Below, one piece after another: positions 14,203-19,814 of a stretch of DNA of 21,055 bases. The DNA comes from JBMDXK01 sp048594375. Its GTDB lineage: Bacteria; Pseudomonadota; Alphaproteobacteria; Rhizobiales; Methylopilaceae. The position numbers were made by a program, and so were the translations under genes. The first letter of the stretch is position 1, and each line of letters starts with the position of its first letter. The stretch spans positions 1-21,055 of the forward strand of contig JBMDXK010000038.1 in the NCBI GenBank assembly GCA_048594375.1. Direction: 5' to 3'. Under the pieces are notes generated by a model. That model made no database searches. It saw nothing but the letters and a program-made list of their open reading frames with translations, and had not been told where the DNA came from.

Positions 14203-14215
14203 GGCAAGAATTGCC
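14203..14215. promoter_or_regulatory. Palindromic FlbD-type enhancer candidate upstream of fliK
   Basis: GGCAAGAATTGCC is a GGCAA-N3-TTGCC palindrome about 80 bases upstream of the fliK sigma-54 element. It matches the GGCAAAATTTGCC element found upstream of flgI. Two independent occurrences with the same geometry support a shared sigma-54 activator site. Confidence 0.6.
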
Positions 14216-14299
14216 GTCTGAGGTGCCGTTCTTTTCCTGAAAAAGGTTGAGCAAATCTTTATAATGCCTTGAAAAATGTGCGGAAATTCTGTCTTGCGT

Positions 14300-14314
14300 T
14301 TAGCTAAATGTTAA
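14300..14314 (+). promoter_or_regulatory. CtrA-like box upstream of sciP
   Basis: TTAG-N7-TTAA lies 57 bases before the sciP ATG, one mismatch from the CtrA consensus TTAA-N7-TTAA. In Caulobacter, CtrA activates sciP. A possible -10 (TACTAT, 14328-14333) lies just downstream. Confidence 0.5.
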
Positions 14315-14370
14315 AACCCTTGTGGTTACTATGTCTCATGATTTGGTCAAGTTGTGTGTGAGAGTATCTG

Positions 14371-14649
14371 ATGACCGAAGCGATGCGTCCGAAAGTAAAG
14401 TATGTGATCGGCCCGGATGGAAGTCCGTTGACGATTGCGGATTTGCCCCCAACGGACACGAAACGGTGGGTTATCCGCCGGAAAGCCGAAGTAGTGGCCG
14501 CCGTTCGCGGTGGGCTCCTCAGTCTTGAGGAAGCGTGTAAACGTTACACGCTTACAGTAGAAGAGTTCCTGTCGTGGCAGGCCTCCATTGACCAGCACGG
14601 GCTGGCCGGATTGCGCACCACGCGCATCCAGCACTACCGCGCTGACTAA
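14371..14649 (+). CDS. sciP: SciP-type CtrA-pathway regulator (DUF1153)
   Basis: This 92-residue protein belongs to the DUF1153 family, whose Caulobacter member SciP binds DNA/CtrA and shuts off CtrA-activated genes, including flagellar genes, late in the cell cycle. Family landmarks are KYVIGPDGSPLTIADLPP, RWVIRRKAEVVAAVRGGLL and the helix-turn-helix SLEEACKRYTLTVEEFLSW. The family occurs in alphaproteobacteria. The ATG at 14371 yields the usual size. It is divergent from fliK-flgD and is followed directly by a strong terminator, so it is monocistronic. A CtrA-like box lies upstream, implying a feedback loop. Confidence 0.93.
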   Translation: MTEAMRPKVKYVIGPDGSPLTIADLPPTDTKRWVIRRKAEVVAAVRGGLLSLEEACKRYTLTVEEFLSWQASIDQHGLAGLRTTRIQHYRAD

Positions 14650-14681
14650 ACGGAAGCCGTACTGCGGCACATGGACACCCA

Positions 14682-14716
14682 AACGCCAGCCCCTTGTGGA
14701 GCTGGCGTTTTTTTTG
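14682..14716 (+). terminator. Rho-independent terminator of sciP
   Basis: AACGCCAGC (14682-14690) pairs with GCTGGCGTT (14701-14709), with an extra short CC/GG pairing in the loop, followed by a run of T residues. It starts 33 bases after the sciP stop. Confidence 0.88.
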
Positions 14717-14902
14717 CCTGCGCGAAAGCAAGGGGTTATCCCCAAATTCATCCTTGTTAAAAACTGTTTAATTATACAGTGCATTAAGGTGAGAATATAT
14801 CACACTTGCTCTTTAGCTCTATAACCTGATTGCATTGGAAGAAAAATAAAGTTAACACCATGCGTAAATGGTTAGTATTTTTTTCTAAACGCAAGAGTAA
14901 AG

Positions 14903-15673
14903 ATGTTTATTTCAGCGCAACCCGATGCACTCAGCCTACCCTCTTCTTCTGGTTTTGAAAACGTGCTGGCAAGCACCCTCACCACCCAGAACATGCCCCG
15001 CCGATCCCGCACATCCCAGAACCCGTCCAACAGCGGCGCTTCAGGTAGCGCGCACAATAACGCCATTGCCACCTGGACTGATTATGCTACCGATGAATCC
15101 ATAATACACAATAACCGTAATTTATATTCAGAAGAAGCACCTATTCTCGCCTCTTGGCTTCCGGATAATGCGCGCGTACTTGATCTTGGTGCAGGCAATG
15201 GTATTAGTTCCCTGTCACTAGCAAACGAAGCAGTAAGCCAGAGAAAAACTTTCAGAATTAAAGCTGTTGATATGATCCCAAAAGAGCCATTTCTGGAGCA
15301 AAAACGCAATTATCCGCAGCAAGCTCAAGATATGGTGACATATAAAAGGTCTAAAATAGAAAATTTTAATTTTGAAACTGGGTTTGGCACTTACAGCTTT
15401 GTATCTGCTAACCGGATATTGCCTTATCTTGAACAGGGAGAACAACTTAAAGCTGTTACCAATATCGTGGGAAGCCTTACCCCCACGCATAGCGGTACAA
15501 CCTTTGAAGTCAAAGAAGGTACTTCAGGAGCATACGAAGGCCAAATACATTATCCGCTGGATAACAGTCACATGACATATATCCGCGATTTGTTTGAATG
15601 GGGCAAATTTACAGTTGATGAAATTCCCGCCCCCGATCAAGATTCCTATAAAACCATACGAGCATGGCGCTAA
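14903..15673 (+). CDS. Methyltransferase-fold accessory protein 1, candidate effector
   Basis: This 256-residue protein has two parts. Residues 1-65 are polar and disordered, with SSSGFENVLASTLTTQN at about 14-30 followed by an Arg/Ser/Thr/Asn-rich segment. From about residue 75 it has a class I SAM-methyltransferase fold: motif I RVLDLGAGNGISSLSLA, acidic strand end KAVDMIP, and a motif IV-like FGTYSFVSANRILPYLE. The next gene is a paralogue with the same layout, so this is a tandem duplication. Substrate is unknown. No signal peptide or membrane helix is seen. The start is the ATG at 14903, supported by alignment with the paralogue; the ribosome site is weak. The shared N-terminal module suggests secretion, which is inference. 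Confidence 0.72.
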   Translation: MFISAQPDALSLPSSSGFENVLASTLTTQNMPRRSRTSQNPSNSGASGSAHNNAIATWTDYATDESIIHNNRNLYSEEAPILASWLPDNARVLDLGAGNGISSLSLANEAVSQRKTFRIKAVDMIPKEPFLEQKRNYPQQAQDMVTYKRSKIENFNFETGFGTYSFVSANRILPYLEQGEQLKAVTNIVGSLTPTHSGTTFEVKEGTSGAYEGQIHYPLDNSHMTYIRDLFEWGKFTVDEIPAPDQDSYKTIRAWR

Positions 15674-15704
15674 GATTTTAGAGAATTAGAAAAAAAGTAA
15701 AGAA

Positions 15705-16580
15705 ATGCTCATTTCATCCCAATCCGACACACTCAGCCTACTCTCTTCTTCTGGCTTTGAAAACGTGCTGGCAAGCACCCTCACCACCCAGAACCTGCCC
15801 CGCGGATCCCGCACATCCCAGAACCCGTCCAACAGCGGCGCTTCAGGCAGCACCCACAATTCCGCCATTGCCACTTGGACTGAATATGCCACTAATCCTT
15901 CCATTATACAGGATTTTCAGGCATCATCCGGTCAGGGAGCGGCCAATCTCGCCGCACAGCTGCCCGATCATGCGCGCGTACTTGATCTTGGCGCAGGCAA
16001 TGCAATTGCTTCTCTTGAAATAGCCGATGCAGGCCGGGAGCTGGGAAAAATCTTTGAAATTGATGCTGTTGATATGATCCCACCAGAGCCATTCCTGGAT
16101 CAAAAACGCCGTTATTCAAAGCAAGCTCAAGAAATGGTGACTTACCACCAATCATCACTCAAAGATTTTGATTTTAAACCAGGATTTGGCACATATGATT
16201 ATGTTATTGCAGCGCGTGTATTGCCCTATCTTGAGTCGAGCGACCAACTCTCTGTAATTCATAATATAGTAGGCAGTCTTAAATCCTCTCAGAGCGGCGC
16301 AGATTTCCAGCTTAAAGAAGGCGGTCAGAGAAATGTTCTTGGCCAGATGCAGTACCCGCTTCATGATAATGAAATGCGCTACATAAAAGAGTTGTTAGAG
16401 CGAAAAAAAGTTGAAGTAGAAATAATTCATTCTCCGGACAAAAACAAATTTCAGACAATACATATCCGGAAAGGTCTCTCTGAGGAAACAGAACTTCAAA
16501 AACAGCAACAGGAAACGGAAGAAGCAGAAGGAAAAAAAGAGGGGTGGCTGGAATGGATAGGCAAACAGATATCTTTATAG
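15705..16580 (+). CDS. Methyltransferase-fold accessory protein 2, candidate effector
   Basis: This is the 291-residue paralogue of the preceding gene, 31 bases downstream. The first 68 residues are about 80 percent identical to it, including SSSGFENVLASTLTTQN and the following RTSQNPSNSGASGS; the catalytic part is clearly more diverged. SAM motif I is RVLDLGAGNAIASLEIA, the acidic motif DAVDMIPPEPFL and the motif IV-like region FGTYDYVIAARVLPYLE. It has an extra C-terminal tail (about 255-291), a charged Gln/Glu/Lys helix ending GWLEWIGKQISL that could be amphipathic and touch membranes. The start is placed by homology at ATG 15705. The two genes are probably co-transcribed. Function and target are unknown. 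Confidence 0.72.
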   Translation: MLISSQSDTLSLLSSSGFENVLASTLTTQNLPRGSRTSQNPSNSGASGSTHNSAIATWTEYATNPSIIQDFQASSGQGAANLAAQLPDHARVLDLGAGNAIASLEIADAGRELGKIFEIDAVDMIPPEPFLDQKRRYSKQAQEMVTYHQSSLKDFDFKPGFGTYDYVIAARVLPYLESSDQLSVIHNIVGSLKSSQSGADFQLKEGGQRNVLGQMQYPLHDNEMRYIKELLERKKVEVEIIHSPDKNKFQTIHIRKGLSEETELQKQQQETEEAEGKKEGWLEWIGKQISL

Positions 16581-16720
16581 TATCTGGAGCAAATTAAGCA
16601 AAACAACCTTTTTACCTCTTGTTTACAATTAGCACTGGTCATTGCGTCTGAAAAACGGTACATTCCCTGCGACAAAAGGGGGCAAGCACCCCGTTCCTAA
16701 CCGTGAGAGTGATGGCCAGT

Positions 16721-17905
16721 ATGGAACTTGATCTTACCAGCAACCCAGCCCAGACCCGCGTTGTTGTTGCCATGTCGGGCGGCGTTGACTCCTCTGTGGT
16801 GGCAGCGTTGCTCAAGCGGGCGGGGTATGATGTTATTGGTATTACGCTGCAACTTTACGATCACGGCGAGGCGGTTCATCGCCGTGGCGCCTGTTGTGCG
16901 GGGCAGGATATCCACGATGCCCGCAATGTTGCGGAAAAAATTGGCATACCGCATTATGTTTTGGATTATGAAACCCGTTTTCGTGCAGCGGTAATGGATA
17001 GCTTTGCGGAGAGTTATCTGGCGGGTGAAACCCCCATTCCGTGCGTTGAATGCAATCAGAAGGTTAAATTTGCGGATTTGCTCCAGATGGCGCAAAAGCT
17101 TGGGGCGCAAGCAATGGCAACCGGCCATTATGTTTCCAGCCAGCCGCTGCCCAATGGTAACCGTGGTTTGTTCCGCGCGGTTGATCCCGATAAGGATCAA
17201 AGTTATTTCCTTTATGCAACCACGCAGGAACAGCTTAATTATCTGCGCTTTCCTTTGGGTGATATGACCAAGCAGGAAACCCGCGCGTTGGCGCAGGAAT
17301 TTGGCTTGCAAGTAGCCAATAAGGCCGACAGTCAGGATATTTGTTTTGTGCCGAATGGCGGCTATGCGGAAATTGTCAAAAAGCTGCGTCCGGAGGCGGT
17401 GGAGCCGGGGGAAATCGTGCATATGGATGGCCGTATTCTCGGCACCCATGAAGGCATTATCCATTATACAATAGGCCAGCGGCGCGGTATTGGCCTGTCT
17501 TTTGGCGAGCCTTTGTATGTAGTGCGGCTGGATGCAAAAAGCCGCCGCGTCATTGTTGGTCCGCGGGAAGCCTTGGCAACCCGCTCTGTGCATTTGCGTG
17601 ACATTAACTGGATTGGCAACACGCGCAAGGAAGATATTCCTGCGGCTGGCATTGAAGTGTATGTGAAGGTGCGTTCTGCACGCGCCGCCTGCCCTGCCCT
17701 GCTCATGCCGGCGGATGACGGGGAACTGTATATTGAATTGTTGGCGCCGGAAACAGGTGTTGCGCCGGGACAGGCTTGTGTATTTTATGAAAGTGCAGAC
17801 CCACGCGCACGGGTGCTTGGCGGGGGCATTATCAAGCGTTCCACACGGGCAGAAAATTCTGTGGCCTTTGATACCATTGCGGGGCAACAGGCGCTGCGCG
17901 CCTGA
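16721..17905 (+). CDS. mnmA: tRNA-specific 2-thiouridylase MnmA
   Basis: MnmA adds sulfur at U34 of tRNAs for Lys, Glu and Gln, using ATP and persulfide sulfur. From ATG 16721 it has 394 residues. The PP-loop VVVAMSGGVDSSVVAALL (about 15-32) binds ATP. The catalytic cysteines are Cys111 in IPCVECNQKVKF and Cys208 in DSQDICFVP. TGHYV, DQSYFLY and the IGQRRGIGL block of the central domain are also present. Start choice is open: in-frame GTG at 16703, GTG at 16709 and ATG at 16712 lie just upstream, with GTGAGAG at 16703-16709 as the likely ribosome site. It appears monocistronic. The assignment is secure. Confidence 0.96.
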   Translation: MELDLTSNPAQTRVVVAMSGGVDSSVVAALLKRAGYDVIGITLQLYDHGEAVHRRGACCAGQDIHDARNVAEKIGIPHYVLDYETRFRAAVMDSFAESYLAGETPIPCVECNQKVKFADLLQMAQKLGAQAMATGHYVSSQPLPNGNRGLFRAVDPDKDQSYFLYATTQEQLNYLRFPLGDMTKQETRALAQEFGLQVANKADSQDICFVPNGGYAEIVKKLRPEAVEPGEIVHMDGRILGTHEGIIHYTIGQRRGIGLSFGEPLYVVRLDAKSRRVIVGPREALATRSVHLRDINWIGNTRKEDIPAAGIEVYVKVRSARAACPALLMPADDGELYIELLAPETGVAPGQACVFYESADPRARVLGGGIIKRSTRAENSVAFDTIAGQQALRA

Positions 17906-17917
17906 TAAAAAAGCCTT

Positions 17918-17943
17918 CCCCATAAAAGAATCATTGTATGGGG
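17918..17943. repeat. Hairpin after mnmA, possible degenerate repeat copy
   Basis: CCCCATA and TATGGGG form a 7-bp stem with a 12-base loop 13 bases after the mnmA stop. No T-run follows, so it is a poor intrinsic terminator. The sequence CCCCATAAAAGAATCATTG also resembles the 5' hairpin of the dispersed repeat that follows at 17981. Confidence 0.4.
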
Positions 17944-17980
17944 TAAAGCGTTGCGTTTTGGGGTGCGTGTCGCCGGTTTT

Positions 17981-18069
17981 CCAATAAAATGATCTTTTTT
18001 GGAACTCTGCGAGAAAACAACGATTTATAGCCTGAACAGATAATCATTTTCTATGTCTCAGGCTATAAG
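17981..18069. repeat. Dispersed intergenic repeat, copy C
   Basis: It begins CCAATAAAATGATC, lacks most of the GC-rich middle block of copies A and B, and continues CTCTGCGAGAAAACAACG, TTTATAGCCTGAACAGATAA, TCATTTTCTATGTCTC. An internal inverted repeat, TATAGCCTGA with TCAGGCTATA, brackets the 3' half. It sits between mnmA and pmtA. Confidence 0.7.
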
Positions 18070-18178
18070 AAATATGATATGCCTTTTACCGCACTGCTGA
18101 ACACGTTAGCATAAGAGAATAGAGATTGCGCTTTTTTGCAAAAGCGAATGCCACCGGAAAGTATGGAGGAGTACAGCC

Positions 18179-18871
18179 TTGACCGATGCGGACATCCAAC
18201 GCCCTAAACAGGATCTCGATACAAACAACATTATCAAAGCCTATGCCCGCTGGGCGCCGGTGTATGATATGATCTTCGGGAAAATCACAACGGAAGGCCG
18301 CCGCCGCACCATTGCTGCGGTAAACCGTATCGGCGGACGCGCACTGGAAGTCGGGGTTGGCACAGGCATTGCGCTGCCGGATTATAACCGGCAGATGAAA
18401 ATAACCGGCATTGACGTGTCCGATCACATGCTGGAGCGCGCACGCCAGCGCGTTCAGGAAAACAACCTGACCAATGTGGAACAGCTTGCCGTCATGGATG
18501 CAACGCGCATGGACTTTGAAGACAACAGCTTTGATGTTGCCGTGGCCATGTTCCTGATTACGGTTGTGCCTGACCCTCAGGCTGTCATGGCAGAAATGGC
18601 GCGTGTTGTGCGTCCGGGTGGCGAGATTATTCTGGTCAACCATTTCGGAGCAGAAAAAGGGCCACGCGCCAAGGTGGAAAAAATGCTGGCCGAACGCGCC
18701 CATATTTTAGGCTGGCGTGCGGATTTCCCGATGGAGCGGATTACCGGCCATCCTGAGCTGGAAATGGTTGAACAAACTCCTGTCCCTCCCTTTGGCATGT
18801 TTACGGTGGTGCGGTTTGTAAAAAAATCCGAGGCAGCGTCAAATAACCTTGGCACAGCCCTGTCAGCCTGA
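18179..18871 (+). CDS. pmtA: Phosphatidylethanolamine N-methyltransferase PmtA (Rhodobacter type)
   Basis: This 230-residue soluble class I methyltransferase matches the UbiE-like PmtA family that converts phosphatidylethanolamine stepwise to phosphatidylcholine at the inner membrane. Landmarks are YARWAPVYDMIFGKITTEGR, motif I ALEVGVGTGIALPDYN, TGIDVSDHMLERAR, DNSFDVAVAMFLITVVPDP and VVRPGGEIILVNHF. The start is TTG at 18179, with a strong GGAGGA at 18165-18170; no in-frame ATG occurs before residue 31, which would cut into the conserved YAxWAPxYD block. It looks monocistronic. A related UbiE/COQ5 quinone methyltransferase is the main alternative; the FGK-x-x-x-x-GR segment and GVGTGxxLPxY favour PmtA. 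Confidence 0.82.
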   Translation: MTDADIQRPKQDLDTNNIIKAYARWAPVYDMIFGKITTEGRRRTIAAVNRIGGRALEVGVGTGIALPDYNRQMKITGIDVSDHMLERARQRVQENNLTNVEQLAVMDATRMDFEDNSFDVAVAMFLITVVPDPQAVMAEMARVVRPGGEIILVNHFGAEKGPRAKVEKMLAERAHILGWRADFPMERITGHPELEMVEQTPVPPFGMFTVVRFVKKSEAASNNLGTALSA

Positions 18872-18927
18872 CCGACAACGGTTTACTTGATGCTGCCTTA
18901 CGAATACTTTCCATCATAAATTTATAC

Positions 18928-18960
18928 TTGAGCAAGATTTTTTCAGAAGAACTTGCTCAA
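18928..18960. terminator. Weak hairpin after pmtA
   Basis: TTGAGCAAG (18928-18936) pairs with CTTGCTCAA (18952-18960) around a 15-base loop, 57 bases after the pmtA stop. The T-run is in the loop rather than after the stem, so terminator function is uncertain. Confidence 0.35.
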
Positions 18961-19020
18961 TTCCGCTTTATTCCGCCCTATTCCGCTTTATTCCGCATGT
19001 TTCATTCCGCTTTGTTCCGC
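18959..19020. repeat. Short tandem repeat of ATTCCGCTTT-like decamers
   Basis: Four adjacent 10-base units (ATTCCGCTTT, ATTCCGCCCT, ATTCCGCTTT, ATTCCGCATG) are followed by two looser TTCCGC copies (ATTCCGCTTTG and TTCCGCTGG). The block lies between the pmtA hairpin and the 3' end of the glycosyltransferase gene and is not coding. Confidence 0.8.
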
Positions 19021-19026
19021 TGGTTT

Positions 19027-19794
19027 TTATCCGTGCATTTGCGTCAATAAAATGTAGAGCGCCTTGGGATTTGTCACGCAATAGCGCCAGAATAACCGGC
19101 GCGGTTCCAGCATAAGGCGCCATAACCATTCCAGTGAACGTTTTTGCATCCATTCCGGCGCGCGGGAGCGGCTTTTTGAAAGAAAATTGAAAAGTCCTCC
19201 AGCAGTCTTAATAACACCTACATTATCAAGGAGTTTTCCGTATTTTTGCACAAAAAACTGCTCTTTCGGCACGCCCAGCGCCACCCATAAAATATCTGGA
19301 GCTAAATTATTGATTTCATTAACTTTTTCACTCATTTCTGCATCGTCCATAAACCCATGATGCGCCCCCACAATTTTCAACCGCGGATATTTTTTTATCA
19401 CCTCTTTCACCGCTTTGGCATTTTCAGAACAATCAGCTCCTAACATATAGAAACTCAAGCCTTTTTCCTCTGCCATTGCTGCCACCACATTAAAAAGATC
19501 CGTGGTTGCTACCCGCTCAGGCAGCGGCAAAGTTGTAAGCCATTTTGAAGCGGTTACCATAGGTTGACCATCAGCACTAATCACGTCAAACCCAAGAAAA
19601 ACAGGAGCTAAGGAAGGGGTATCATGGCACCTTGCCATCACTTCCCCATTTGCAGAGGTCATAAAAAGCGTTTTTTTGCGGTGAGATTCACCTGCAAAAT
19701 CAACCATAAGTTGCGCTGTCTCTTGCATATTTAGAACAGCAATCGGTAATTTGCCAATATGAAGGTGCTGGATCGAGGATAAAATCTTTTTCAT
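19027..19794 (-). CDS. WecG/TagA/CpsF-family glycosyltransferase
   Basis: This 255-residue enzyme belongs to the WecG/TagA/CpsF family (GT26), which transfers a sugar, commonly ManNAc or its acid, to a polyprenyl-linked acceptor in exopolysaccharide or teichoic-acid type synthesis. Landmarks are MTSANGEVMARCHDTP, the VISADGQPMV block that includes the catalytic Asp, ATTDLFNVVAAMAEEKG, FYMLGADCSENAKAV, APDILWVALGVPKEQFF and the C-terminal RAPEWMQKRSLEWLWRL and EPRRLFWRY. ATG 19794 (MKKILSS) follows GAGGG and lies 20 bases after the stop of the upstream phosphotransferase gene. A longer frame back to 19869 would overlap that gene. Together the two genes look like the end of a polysaccharide operon. 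Confidence 0.9.
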   Translation of the reverse strand: MKKILSSIQHLHIGKLPIAVLNMQETAQLMVDFAGESHRKKTLFMTSANGEVMARCHDTPSLAPVFLGFDVISADGQPMVTASKWLTTLPLPERVATTDLFNVVAAMAEEKGLSFYMLGADCSENAKAVKEVIKKYPRLKIVGAHHGFMDDAEMSEKVNEINNLAPDILWVALGVPKEQFFVQKYGKLLDNVGVIKTAGGLFNFLSKSRSRAPEWMQKRSLEWLWRLMLEPRRLFWRYCVTNPKALYILLTQMHG

Positions 19795-19814
19795 GCGCGA
19801 AATACCCTCTTTTT

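Noticed and set aside
14903..16580. Toxin-antitoxin pair at the two tandem genes
   Set aside because: The genes are paralogues of similar size with the same fold, not a small toxin with an unrelated antitoxin.
16697..17923. Long 408-residue reading frame on the minus strand across mnmA
   Set aside because: It is antisense to a gene with complete MnmA motifs and active-site cysteines, and its translation shows no recognisable family or ribosome site.
17918..17943. Intrinsic terminator of mnmA
   Set aside because: The stem is short, the loop long and no T-run follows; it is listed as a hairpin or degenerate repeat instead.
18959..19020. CRISPR-like array at the TTCCGC decamers
   Set aside because: Units are 10 bases with no spacers and no cas genes nearby.
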